From contig CP101033.1 of assembly GCA_041319085.1 (NCBI GenBank), forward strand, positions 1,762,501-1,826,500: DNA of 64,000 nucleotides. Reading direction: 5' to 3'. The notes beneath the pieces are model-generated. The model did not search any database. It saw only the letters and a list, made by a program, of their open reading frames with translations, and was not told the DNA's origin. Below are positions 36,091 to 44,328 of this stretch, piece after piece. A program made the position numbers and the translations under genes. Every line of letters begins with the position of its first letter. The first letter of the stretch is position 1. This stretch comes from Aeromonas veronii (GTDB lineage Bacteria > Pseudomonadota > Gammaproteobacteria > Enterobacterales > Aeromonadaceae).

Positions 36091-37014
36091 ATGAACTTTA
36101 CCTTCCGCCAGATCCGTTATTTTGTCGCTGTGGCCGACAGCTTTTCAGTGAGTCGCGCCGCCGCCGAGCTGCATATCTCCCAGTCGGCGGTCACCAGCGC
36201 CATTCGCGAGCTGGAGACCGAGCTGGGCGCCCCGCTGTTTGAGCGCAATCCGCGCGGCGTCACCCTCACCACTCAGGGGCACCAGTTTTTGCTCCACGCC
36301 CGGCGCATTCTCGGCGCCATGACCGAGGCGAGCCACTCCCTCAAAGCGGTGGCCCAGCAGGATCAGGGGCGGCTCACCATCGGTGTGACCACATTGGTGG
36401 CGGGTTACTACCTCTCAGAGGCGCTTGGCCGCTTTCGCCGCGCCTTTCCGGCGGTACAGATCGAGGTGAAGGAGGATGAACAGCCCTTCCTTGAGCACCA
36501 GATAGTCAACGGCGAGGTGGATGTGGGGATCCTGATGACCAACCGCACCATCCGGCAAGAGGCATTTGATACCGAGTTGCTGACCCGCTCGCCGCTGCGG
36601 CTCTGGCTGGCCGCCAACCACCCGCTCTGCGCCGAGTCGACCCTCTCCCTGACGGCGCTGGGGGAGGAGCCGATGATCTCGCTGACCGCCGATCAGCTCG
36701 ATCAGATCATCGGTGGCGGCCTGCGCCGCTACGGCATCGCGCCGCGCATCGTGTTGCGTACCGCCTCGGTGGAAGCAGTGCGCAGCCTGGTCGCCAGCCA
36801 GCTCGGGGTTGCTCTGTTGCCCGATTTTGCCTATCGCCCCTGGTCGCTGGAGCAGGAGCGGGTCGAGGCGCGCACCATCAAGGAGCCCATTCCCGCCATC
36901 GATATCGGGCTGGTGTGGCGCCGTGGTTCACGGCTGGATTGGACGGCGCGGGAATTTATCGATATCGCGCGGGATCAGAGTCGGTTGCGGACCCGTCAGA
37001 CGCTCCCTCGTTAG
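36091..37014 (+). CDS. LysR-family transcriptional regulator next to the ydc genes
   Basis: This 307-residue LysR regulator has its N-terminal winged helix at residues 1-60 (FTFRQIRYFVAVADSFSVSR, SQSAVTSAIRELETELGAPL) and a substrate-binding effector domain after residue 90. It starts at ATG 36091, with AAGGA 8 bp upstream. It is codirectional with the ydcSTUV-patD genes, 194 bp ahead of them, so it may control putrescine/GABA-aldehyde use. In E. coli the neighbouring regulator is YdcR, of the MocR/GntR class, so this would be a different regulator type. The effector is unknown. Confidence 0.85.
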   Translation: MNFTFRQIRYFVAVADSFSVSRAAAELHISQSAVTSAIRELETELGAPLFERNPRGVTLTTQGHQFLLHARRILGAMTEASHSLKAVAQQDQGRLTIGVTTLVAGYYLSEALGRFRRAFPAVQIEVKEDEQPFLEHQIVNGEVDVGILMTNRTIRQEAFDTELLTRSPLRLWLAANHPLCAESTLSLTALGEEPMISLTADQLDQIIGGGLRRYGIAPRIVLRTASVEAVRSLVASQLGVALLPDFAYRPWSLEQERVEARTIKEPIPAIDIGLVWRRGSRLDWTAREFIDIARDQSRLRTRQTLPR

Positions 37015-37211
37015 CCATCTCTTGCGGGGTTGCCACTAGAATTAAGATTCATCTGCACTCGATATCGATTTAGCTGATACCTAAGCCACCAAAAATTGAA
37101 ATATTCATCGTATTGCCACTCCCCTAAGCTCATTGCTGGTTAACAGGATGTTAACGCCCTTGGCGGCGTTCCCTCACCTGATGCAAGTCAACACAATGCA
37201 AGGAGTGCATG

Positions 37212-38357
37212 ATGAAATTGACCCCTCTGATGCTGGCTCTTGTCCCGGCGCTGCTGGCAGGCCAGACCCAGGCTGCCCCGACCGAGCTCGGCAAGGGTGA
37301 AGGCCAGCTCAATATCGTGGCCTGGGCTGGCTACGTCGAACGTGGCGAGACCGACAAGAACTACGACTGGGTGACCGGCTTCGAGAAAGAGACCGGCTGC
37401 AAGGTGAGCGTCAAGACGGCGGCCACCTCGGACGAGATGGTGGCGCTGATGAACGAGGGGGGCTTCGATCTGGTAACCGCCTCCGGCGATGCCAGTCTGC
37501 GTCTGATTGCCGGTGGCAAGGTGCAGGCGCTCAATCTGGCGCTCATTCCTAGTTACAGCAAGATTGATCCCCGGCTGCAAAATGCTCCCTGGCACACGGT
37601 GGACGGCAAACACTACGGCGTGCCCTACCAGTGGGGCGGCAATATCCTGATGTACAACACCAAGGTGTTCCCCAAGGCGCCGGACTCCTGGAACGTGGTG
37701 TTCGAGGAGCAGACCCTGGCGGATGGCAAGTCCAACAAGGGGCGGGTACAGGCCTTTGACGGCCCGATCCATATTGCAGACGCGGCTCTCTATCTGATGA
37801 CCCATCAGCCCGCCCTTGGTATCAAGGATCCTTACGAGCTGAACGAGGATCAGTACAAGGCCTCCCTCGATCTGCTGCGCAAGCAGCGCCAGCTGGTGGG
37901 ACGCTACTGGCATGATGCCTTCGTTCAAATCGATGACTTCAAGAATGAAGGGGTGGTAGCCTCCGGCTCCTGGCCGTTCCAGGCCAATACCCTGATTGCC
38001 GACAAGCAGCCCATCGCCACCACTGTGCCCAAGGAGGGCGTCACCGGTTGGGCCGATACCAGCATGGTGCATAGCGATGCCAAGAACCTCACCTGTGCTT
38101 ACAAGTGGCTGGAGCACTCCCTGAACAACAAGTTGCAGGGGGATCTCGCCGCCTGGTTTGGCTCGGTGCCTGTGGTGCCTGCCGCCTGTGAGGGCAATGC
38201 CCTGCTGGGCCCGACCGGGTGCAAAACTAACGGTATCGACAACTTCGATCGGGTTCGCTTCTGGCGCACTCCGGTCTCCCAGTGCAAGAGCCAGGGAACC
38301 TGTGTGCCCTATTACCGCTGGGTCTCCGACTATATCGCCATTCTGGGCGGCCGCTAA
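37212..38357 (+). CDS. ydcS: ABC transporter solute-binding protein YdcS
   Basis: This is the periplasmic binding protein of the YdcSTUV importer, a PotD/PotF-family system implicated in putrescine uptake. Signal peptide: MKLTPLMLALVPALLAGQTQA. The body has LNIVAWAGYVERGETDKNYDW and PYQWGGNILMYNTKVFP, as in YdcS. There are two adjacent ATGs (37209, 37212); the second has the better spacing from AAGGAG. The mature protein is about 360 residues and keeps C-terminal cysteines (ACEGN, TGCK, QCKSQGTC) that could form disulfides. A hairpin follows, before ydcT. Confidence 0.92.
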   Translation: MKLTPLMLALVPALLAGQTQAAPTELGKGEGQLNIVAWAGYVERGETDKNYDWVTGFEKETGCKVSVKTAATSDEMVALMNEGGFDLVTASGDASLRLIAGGKVQALNLALIPSYSKIDPRLQNAPWHTVDGKHYGVPYQWGGNILMYNTKVFPKAPDSWNVVFEEQTLADGKSNKGRVQAFDGPIHIADAALYLMTHQPALGIKDPYELNEDQYKASLDLLRKQRQLVGRYWHDAFVQIDDFKNEGVVASGSWPFQANTLIADKQPIATTVPKEGVTGWADTSMVHSDAKNLTCAYKWLEHSLNNKLQGDLAAWFGSVPVVPAACEGNALLGPTGCKTNGIDNFDRVRFWRTPVSQCKSQGTCVPYYRWVSDYIAILGGR

Positions 38358-38379
38358 GGCTACGAAGACCACATCTGGC

Positions 38380-38401
38380 GGGCCGGACAGGAGTCCGGCC
38401 C
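38380..38401 (+). other. Intercistronic hairpin after ydcS
   Basis: GGGCCGGAC and GTCCGGCCC pair around an AGGA loop, 23 bp past the ydcS stop. Such hairpins commonly protect the binding-protein message and damp expression of the ABC genes that follow; that role here is inferred. Confidence 0.6.
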
Positions 38402-38426
38402 ATCCCAGTACAGACAAGGACGCCCC

Positions 38427-39440
38427 ATGAACGCCGTACAATTTGACCGGGTCAGCCGCCACTATGGCGAGGTGAAGGCGGTCGATGACATCTCTTTCCA
38501 GATCCCCTCCGGGGAGTTCTTTACCCTGCTGGGGCCGAGCGGTTCCGGCAAGACCACTTGCCTGCGGATGATCGCGGGCTTCGAGTATCCGAGCGAAGGC
38601 GAGATCCGCCTGTTTGGCGAACCCTGCTCCACCGTGCCGCCCTATGATCGCAACCTCAACACCGTGTTTCAGGACTATGCCCTGTTTCCCAACATGGATG
38701 TGCGCGACAACATCGGCTATGGCCTGATGCTCAAGGGCGTCGCCAAGGCACAGCGTTACCGCAAGGTGGACGAGATGCTGGAGCTGGTGCGACTGCCCGG
38801 GGTCGGCAAGCGCCGCCCAAGCCAGCTCTCCGGTGGTCAGCGCCAGCGCATCGCCATCGCCCGGGCCCTCATCAACCAGCCGCGCATCCTGCTGCTGGAT
38901 GAGCCGCTGGGGGCCCTCGATCTCAAGTTGCGCGAGCAGATGCAGCTTGAGCTCAAGGCGCTGCAACGTCAGCTGGGCATCACCTTTATCTTCGTTACTC
39001 ACGATCAGCAGGAGGCGCTCTCCATGAGCGACCGGATCTGCATCTTCAGTCAGGGCAAGATCGAGCAGATCGCCGCCCCCGATACCATCTACGATGCCCC
39101 GGCGACGCCGTTTGTGGCCCGCTTCGTCGGCACTGTCAATCTGTTCGAAGGGGATCAGGCAAGACGGCTGTGCGGCGACGGCAGCCAGATGATGGTGCGC
39201 CCGGAGCGGATCCGGCTCAGTGAGGCGGGAACCCCGGGCTGGTCGGGGGAGATCCGCGAGGTGGAGTATCTGGGTCCCTTTGTCCGTTATCGGGTTGATC
39301 TCGGGGAGCAGCTCGAGATCATCGTCAACCACCCCAATGAGGGTCAGGCCCGCCTGAGCCGTGGTACCCAGGTCAGCCTCAGCTGGCCGGAGCAGGCGAT
39401 ACATCGTTTGGCCGCCGCCCATCATGGGGCGCAGCCATGA
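38427..39440 (+). CDS. ydcT: ABC transporter ATP-binding protein YdcT
   Basis: This is the ATPase of the YdcSTUV importer (PotA-like). The 337-residue protein has Walker A GPSGSGKTTC (about residues 37-46), signature LSGGQRQRIAIARAL, Walker B ILLLDEPLGALD and a switch histidine in FVTHDQQEALSMSD. A C-terminal TOBE-type domain follows residue 240. It overlaps ydcU by 4 bp (ATGA at 39437-39440). Confidence 0.94.
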   Translation: MNAVQFDRVSRHYGEVKAVDDISFQIPSGEFFTLLGPSGSGKTTCLRMIAGFEYPSEGEIRLFGEPCSTVPPYDRNLNTVFQDYALFPNMDVRDNIGYGLMLKGVAKAQRYRKVDEMLELVRLPGVGKRRPSQLSGGQRQRIAIARALINQPRILLLDEPLGALDLKLREQMQLELKALQRQLGITFIFVTHDQQEALSMSDRICIFSQGKIEQIAAPDTIYDAPATPFVARFVGTVNLFEGDQARRLCGDGSQMMVRPERIRLSEAGTPGWSGEIREVEYLGPFVRYRVDLGEQLEIIVNHPNEGQARLSRGTQVSLSWPEQAIHRLAAAHHGAQP

Positions 39441-40405
39441 GTGCCCCTCACAGTGCGAGTCTTGCCATGAACCATCAGCCCGAACCTGCCCGTTTCAGGC
39501 CGCTGCGGCGCCTCTCGACCCTGCTCTATGGCCGACCCGGCCTGTTGCTGGCGATCCTGTTGGGGCCGCCGCTGCTGTGGCTCGGCATCATCTATGTCGG
39601 CTCCTTGCTGATGCTGCTCTCCAACTCCCTGTTCGGGCTGGACGAGTTCAGCGGTCAGGTGCGCCACGAGCTGGGGCTACAAAATTTCGTTGCCCTGCTG
39701 CGGCCGGAGAATCTGGATGTGATCGGCCGCACCGTCGGCATGTCGCTGCTGGTGACCCTGGCCTGCGCCCTGCTCGGTTTTCCCGTTGCCTACTACATGG
39801 CGCGCTACACCAGTGGCAAGACCCGGGCGCTGTTCTATGTGGGGATCATGCTGCCGCTCTGGTCCAGCTATCTGGTGCGGGTCTATGCCTGGAAGCTGAT
39901 TTTGGCCAAGGAGGGGGTGGTGAGCTGGCTGGCCGACAGCATGGGGCTGGAGTGGCTGCTCGATGCCATCCTCTCGCTGCCGGTCATCGGTGGCCCGTCG
40001 CTCTCCTTCTCGCGGCTCGGCACCTTTATCGTGTTCGTCTATGTCTGGCTGCCCTTCATGATCCTGCCCATTCAGGCGGCGGTGGAGCGTATTCCGCGCT
40101 CCTTGCTGGAGGCGAGCAGCGATCTGGGGGCGACCCCCGCCCAGACCTTTCGCAACCTGATCCTGCCGCTGGCGTTGCCCGGTGTGGTGGCGGGATCCAT
40201 TTTCACCTTCTCGCTGACCCTAGGTGATTACATCATCCCCGGCATCATCGGCAACTCGACCATGTATATCGGTCAGGTGGTCTACATGCAGCAGGGAACG
40301 GCGGGCAATCTGCCCTTCGCCGCCGCCTTCTCGCTGGTGCCGATCCTTATCATCGCCATCTATCTGGCGATTGCGAAACGGTTAGGAGCCTTTGATGCGC
40401 TTTGA
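39437..40405 (+). CDS. ydcU: ABC transporter permease YdcU
   Basis: This is the first permease of the YdcSTUV importer (PotB-like), 322 residues with six helices. The EAA loop is EASSDLGATPAQTFRNLILP. The first 30 residues are hydrophilic and contain a second ATG (39470) that could be the true start. The last five codons form a 15-bp sequence that recurs 103 bp downstream, before ydcV. Confidence 0.92.
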   Translation: MSAPHSASLAMNHQPEPARFRPLRRLSTLLYGRPGLLLAILLGPPLLWLGIIYVGSLLMLLSNSLFGLDEFSGQVRHELGLQNFVALLRPENLDVIGRTVGMSLLVTLACALLGFPVAYYMARYTSGKTRALFYVGIMLPLWSSYLVRVYAWKLILAKEGVVSWLADSMGLEWLLDAILSLPVIGGPSLSFSRLGTFIVFVYVWLPFMILPIQAAVERIPRSLLEASSDLGATPAQTFRNLILPLALPGVVAGSIFTFSLTLGDYIIPGIIGNSTMYIGQVVYMQQGTAGNLPFAAAFSLVPILIIAIYLAIAKRLGAFDAL

Positions 40406-40508
40406 TGCCCATATTGCACTCATCCATATGTCTCCTCGGGTGCCCTGCCTGATCATGGCTATCCCCTCGACGACCGTCAAAGGGCAGGGGGCTTTTGATG
40501 CGCTTTGA
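40391..40508 (+). repeat. Direct repeat bracketing the ydcU-ydcV gap
   Basis: TTTGATGCGCTTTGA occurs at 40391-40405, where it is the end of ydcU, and again at 40494-40508. The 88 bp between the copies hold no gene but have a weak inverted repeat (TGCCCT/AGGGCA, 40441-40446 and 40481-40486). It looks like a short insertion or a duplication of the ydcU tail. Confidence 0.6.
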
Positions 40509-40543
40509 CCCTATCGCTTTGAACCGGCAGCAAGGAGGTCGTC

Positions 40544-41371
40544 ATGTCAGCTAGCTCAGTGATCAGTCAGGGAGAGCGCCCTTCGGGCCTGCTCAAGTAC
40601 GCCGCCATCGGCGGACTCTTGTTCCTGCACTTTCCCATTCTGTTTATCTTCCTCTACGCCTTCACCAGCGAGAGCAAGAGTTACCAGTTTCCGCCCCCCG
40701 GACTCACCCTCAAGTGGTTCGAGGTGACCCTCAATCGCCCCGATGTGTGGCGTGCCATCCAGTTGTCGCTGGAGGTAGCGGGGCTGGCGACGCTGGCGGC
40801 CATGATCCTCGGCACCTTGGCGGCAGGGGCCATTGCCCGCAGCCGTTTCTTCGGTCAGGAGGTGGTGTCGCTCTTGTTGGTGCTGCCCATCGCGCTGCCC
40901 GGTATCGTCACCGGTATCGCGCTGCGCTCGGCCTACGGCTTGATGGAGATCCCGTTCAGCTTCTGGACCATCGTTATCGGCCACGCCACCTTCTGTGTGG
41001 TGGTGGTCTACAACAATGCGCTGGCCCGTTTTCGCCGCACCAACCAGAGCCTCATCGAGGCGTCGATGGATCTCGGTGCCGATGGCTTCCAGACCCTGCG
41101 CTACGTGATCCTGCCCAATCTGGCCACGGCGCTGCTGGCGGGGGGCATGCTGGCCTTTGCCCTGAGTTTTGACGAAGTGATCGTCACCACCTTCACGGCG
41201 GGCCAGCAGACCACGCTGCCCATCTGGATGTATCAGGAGCTGATCCGTCCCCGAGACAGGCCGGTCACCAACGTGGTGGCCCTCATCATAGTGGCCTTCA
41301 CCACTATCCCCATTTTGCTTGCCTACTACCTTACTCGCGACACCCACGATGTCGCTGGCAGTGGCAAATGA
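40544..41371 (+). CDS. ydcV: ABC transporter permease YdcV
   Basis: This is the second permease of the YdcSTUV importer (PotC-like), 275 residues with six helices. The EAA loop is [27 protein letters not shown] lies 7 bp before the ATG, a strong ribosome site that may compensate for the 138-bp gap after ydcU. It is followed at once by patD. Confidence 0.93.
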   Translation: MSASSVISQGERPSGLLKYAAIGGLLFLHFPILFIFLYAFTSESKSYQFPPPGLTLKWFEVTLNRPDVWRAIQLSLEVAGLATLAAMILGTLAAGAIARSRFFGQEVVSLLLVLPIALPGIVTGIALRSAYGLMEIPFSFWTIVIGHATFCVVVVYNNALARFRRTNQSLIEASMDLGADGFQTLRYVILPNLATALLAGGMLAFALSFDEVIVTTFTAGQQTTLPIWMYQELIRPRDRPVTNVVALIIVAFTTIPILLAYYLTRDTHDVAGSGK

Positions 41372-41400
41372 TGACTCAACGCGTGCGCAAGGATGCAACC

Positions 41401-42831
41401 ATGAAACTCTCTACCCAACTCTTGATTGATGGCCAGTTTGTGACCGGTGAGGGGCAGGCCGAACCCATTCTCAACCCGGCCAACGGCGAGCAGATCGCCG
41501 CTGTGCCCGAAGCCTCGTTCGAACAGGTGAACCGTGCGGTGAACGGTGCCCAGCGCGCCTTCGCCCAGTGGAGCCGCACCACCCCGGCCCAGCGCAGCAA
41601 TCTACTGTTGCGTCTGGCGGATCTCATCGAGCGCCACGCCGAGGAGTTTGCGGCGCTCGAATCCCTCAACTGCGGCAAACCCTATCTGGCGGTACTCAAC
41701 GACGAGTTGCCCGCAGTGGTGGACTGCTTCCGCTTCTTTGCCGGGGCAGCCCGCTGCCTGCAAGGGCCGCTGGCGGGGGAGTACATCGAGGGGCATACCA
41801 GCATGATCCGCCGCGATCCCATCGGGGTAGTGGGCAGCATCGCCCCCTGGAACTACCCGCTGATGATGGCGGCCTGGAAGATAGCGCCGGTGCTGGCGGC
41901 GGGCAATACGGTGGTGCTCAAACCCTCCGAACAGACTCCGCTCACCGCTTTGCGTCTTGCCGAACTGGCCAGCGAGATCTTCCCGCGCGGCGTCATCAAC
42001 GTCATCTGCGGGCGAGGCGAGAGTGTGGGGGCGCCGCTGGTGGAGCACCCGTTGGTGCGGATGGTGTCGCTCACCGGCGATATCGCCACCGGCCAGAAGA
42101 TCCTGCAGAGCGCCGCCCGTACCATGAAGCGCACCCACCTTGAGCTGGGGGGCAAGGCGCCGGTGATCATCTTCGACGATGCGGATCTGGAGGCAGTGGT
42201 GGCGGGCATTCGTACCTTCGGTTTTTACAACGCCGGCCAGGATTGCACCGCCGCCTGCCGTATCTATGCCCAGGGCAAGATCTACGACAAGTTCGTCGCC
42301 GCCATGACCGATGCGGTGGCCTCCATCAAGGTGGGCAGCCAGTACGAGGAGGGGGTCGAGATGGGGCCGCTTATCTCGGACAGACAGCGCAACCGGGTCG
42401 CCAGCTTTGTCGAGCGGGCCCAGAGCAGCGGTCATGTGGAGGTGACTGCGGGGGGCAAGATCCGCCCCGGCAACGGCTTCTTCTTCGAGCCGACCCTGAT
42501 TGTCGGAGCCCGTCAGGAGGATGAGATCGTGCGGCGCGAGGTGTTCGGTCCCGTGGTGTCGGTGACCCGTTTCAGCGACGCCGAGCAGGTGGTGCAGTGG
42601 GCCAATGACTCGGACTATGGTCTTGCCTCGTCGGTCTGGACCAAGGATTTGAGCCTCGCCAGCAAGGTGGCCAGCCACCTGCAATATGGCTGCACCTGGA
42701 TCAACACCCACTTCATGCTCACCTCCGAGATGCCCCACGGTGGCATGAAGATGTCGGGTTACGGCAAGGATCTCTCCCTCTATGCGTTGGAGGATTACAC
42801 GGTGCCGCGCCATATCATGGTCAAGCTGTAG
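41401..42831 (+). CDS. patD: Gamma-aminobutyraldehyde dehydrogenase
   Basis: This enzyme (YdcW/PatD) oxidises 4-aminobutyraldehyde, made from putrescine, to GABA with NAD+. It shares long stretches with E. coli PatD, for example [20 protein letters not shown] and [19 protein letters not shown]. The catalytic glutamate lies in [10 protein letters not shown] and the nucleophilic cysteine in [17 protein letters not shown] start it at ATG 41401 (AAGGA upstream, 476 residues); an ATG at 41368 overlapping the ydcV stop would add 11 residues. It is probably cotranscribed with the importer and ends at a strong terminator. Confidence 0.95.
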   Translation: MKLSTQLLIDGQFVTGEGQAEPILNPANGEQIAAVPEASFEQVNRAVNGAQRAFAQWSRTTPAQRSNLLLRLADLIERHAEEFAALESLNCGKPYLAVLNDELPAVVDCFRFFAGAARCLQGPLAGEYIEGHTSMIRRDPIGVVGSIAPWNYPLMMAAWKIAPVLAAGNTVVLKPSEQTPLTALRLAELASEIFPRGVINVICGRGESVGAPLVEHPLVRMVSLTGDIATGQKILQSAARTMKRTHLELGGKAPVIIFDDADLEAVVAGIRTFGFYNAGQDCTAACRIYAQGKIYDKFVAAMTDAVASIKVGSQYEEGVEMGPLISDRQRNRVASFVERAQSSGHVEVTAGGKIRPGNGFFFEPTLIVGARQEDEIVRREVFGPVVSVTRFSDAEQVVQWANDSDYGLASSVWTKDLSLASKVASHLQYGCTWINTHFMLTSEMPHGGMKMSGYGKDLSLYALEDYTVPRHIMVKL

Positions 42832-42850
42832 TGGGGATTGGTTAGCGGGT

Positions 42851-42868
42851 TGTCACAATTTATTTACA
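42851..42868. promoter_or_regulatory. Candidate TyrR box upstream of phhA
   Basis: TGTCAC-AATTTA-TTTACA matches the TyrR box TGTAAA-N6-TTTACA at 10 of 12 arm bases, with a perfect right half. A poorer copy (TGTTGC-N6-GTTACA) is at 42909-42926, beyond the patD terminator and closer to phhA. Regulation of phhA by TyrR/PhhR is known in pseudomonads, and tyrR is two genes downstream here. Confidence 0.45.
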
Positions 42869-42878
42869 ACTGTTTCAG

Positions 42879-42909
42879 GCAGCCGACTCATGGGTCGGCT
42901 GCTTTTTTT
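42879..42909 (+). terminator. Terminator after patD
   Basis: GCAGCCGAC (42879-42887) and GTCGGCTGC (42894-42902) form a 9-bp stem followed by seven T. Confidence 0.92.
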
Positions 42910-42983
42910 GTTGCCATTTCGTTACAGTGAAGCCGTGATGAAACAGCAATGCGCCTGATGTGGCGCCAGAGGATGGAACCGCT

Positions 42984-43778
42984 ATGGCAACCTTCTACAC
43001 CGCCCACCAGCCGGATGCTGACGGGGTGATCCACTACAGCAACGAAGAGCACGGCACCTGGCAGATCCTGATCGAACGCCAGTTCGCCGCTCTCGATGGC
43101 AAGGGGTGTGACGAGTATCTGGCCGGTCTCGACAGGCTGGCGCTGCCCCGTGATCGCGTCCCCCAGCTGGCCGAGATCAACGCTGTCTTGCAGCCTGCGA
43201 CCGGCTGGTCGGTGGCGGCAGTACCTGCACTTATCTCGTTCGATCGCTTCTTCGCCCTGCTGGCCAACCGCCAGTTTCCGGTAGCGACCTTTATCCGGCG
43301 CCGGGAGGAACTCGACTACCTGCAAGAGCCCGATATCTTTCACGAGATCTTCGGCCACTGCGCCATGCTGACCAATCCGGCCTTTGCTCACTTTACCCAC
43401 CTCTACGGCCAGTTGGGGCAGCAGGCGAGCAAGGAGCAGCGGGTCTTTCTGGCGCGGCTCTACTGGTTCACCGTGGAGTTTGGTCTGTTGGCGACGCCGG
43501 ACGGGCTGCGTATCTACGGCGGCGGCATTCTCTCCTCTATCGGCGAGACCGCCTATGCCCTCTGTGGCAAGCCGCTGTTGCAACCTTTCGATCTGTTGAC
43601 CGTGCTGCGCACCCCGTATCGCATCGACATCATGCAGCCCACCTATTTTGTGCTGCCGAGTCTCGATCATCTCTACCAGCTGACCGGGGAGGAGATCATG
43701 GCTGCTCTGGCCGAGGCCAGTCGTCTTGGCCTCTATCCGCCGCGCTTTGAGGTCGCCGCCGGCAAGCAGGCGAGCTGA
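42984..43778 (+). CDS. phhA: Phenylalanine 4-monooxygenase
   Basis: This enzyme hydroxylates phenylalanine to tyrosine using tetrahydropterin and non-haem iron. The 264-residue protein from ATG 42984 has the iron ligands H120 and H125 in DIFHEIFGH and E165 in WFTVEFGLL. ASWGT-like bacterial PAH features such as PDIFHEIFGHCAML and IYGGGILSSIGE are intact. It lacks the regulatory domain of animal enzymes, as usual in bacteria. phhB, which regenerates the pterin, follows 63 bp later, and tyrR comes after that. Confidence 0.96.
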   Translation: MATFYTAHQPDADGVIHYSNEEHGTWQILIERQFAALDGKGCDEYLAGLDRLALPRDRVPQLAEINAVLQPATGWSVAAVPALISFDRFFALLANRQFPVATFIRRREELDYLQEPDIFHEIFGHCAMLTNPAFAHFTHLYGQLGQQASKEQRVFLARLYWFTVEFGLLATPDGLRIYGGGILSSIGETAYALCGKPLLQPFDLLTVLRTPYRIDIMQPTYFVLPSLDHLYQLTGEEIMAALAEASRLGLYPPRFEVAAGKQAS

Positions 43779-43841
43779 CCAAAAGCAAACAACCCTATTT
43801 CATTTTCATTAATTTTTCATTAATTCAAGCAGGAGTCACCC

Positions 43842-44180
43842 ATGTCCGAACTGGCCAGCCAGCAGTGTGAAGCGTGCCGCGCCGATGCCCCCAAGGTAAG
43901 CGATGAGGAGCTGCGCGAGCTGATGCAGCTTATTCCCGACTGGCAGCCGCTGGTGGAGGAGGGGGCGCTGCAACTGCGGCGGGAATTTACGTTTCGCAAT
44001 TTCAAGGAGGCGCTGGCCTTTACCAACCGCCTGGGAGAGCTGGCGGAAGCGGAGTTCCATCATCCCGCCATCCTGACCGAGTGGGGTAAGGTAACTGTCA
44101 GCTGGTGGACCCACAAGATCGGCGGATTACACCGCAACGACTTCATTATGGCGGCGCGCACCGATCAGTTGCTCCGGTAA
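43842..44180 (+). CDS. phhB: Pterin-4a-carbinolamine dehydratase
   Basis: PhhB dehydrates the 4a-hydroxytetrahydropterin released by PhhA, recycling the cofactor. In the 112-residue protein the active-site motif [21 protein letters not shown] (about residues 72-92, with the paired histidines) is intact. CAGGAG lies 7 bp before the ATG. The A+T-rich 63-bp gap after phhA contains no terminator, so the two are likely cotranscribed. Confidence 0.95.
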   Translation: MSELASQQCEACRADAPKVSDEELRELMQLIPDWQPLVEEGALQLRREFTFRNFKEALAFTNRLGELAEAEFHHPAILTEWGKVTVSWWTHKIGGLHRNDFIMAARTDQLLR

Positions 44181-44211
44181 TCGCACCCCACACCAGCGTC
44201 ATCGGTTGACC

Positions 44212-44248
44212 CGGGCCTGCCTGCGAAAGCGGGGCGGGCCCGCATTTT
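44212..44248 (+). terminator. Terminator after phhB
   Basis: CGGGCCTGCC (44212-44221) and GGCGGGCCCG (44233-44242) form a 10-bp stem with one G-T pair, followed by CATTTTT. Confidence 0.8.
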
Positions 44249-44328
44249 TATGGGCTGGCGCTCGCACTGGGGGGATCGAGACTGTATTATCCGCTCATTC
44301 ATAGAGTTAGCTAGGAAGTGTGTCCCGA

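Noticed and set aside
37188..39425. 745-codon minus-strand frame opposite ydcS and ydcT
   Set aside because: It spans two well-supported genes and their intercistronic hairpin, and reads as antisense text.
40406..40493. Miniature insertion sequence between ydcU and ydcV
   Set aside because: Only a direct repeat and a weak 6-bp inverted repeat are present; there are no terminal inverted repeats at the edges, so I call it a repeat and not a mobile element.
41602..42813. 403-codon minus-strand frame opposite patD
   Set aside because: It is the shadow of a clear aldehyde dehydrogenase gene.
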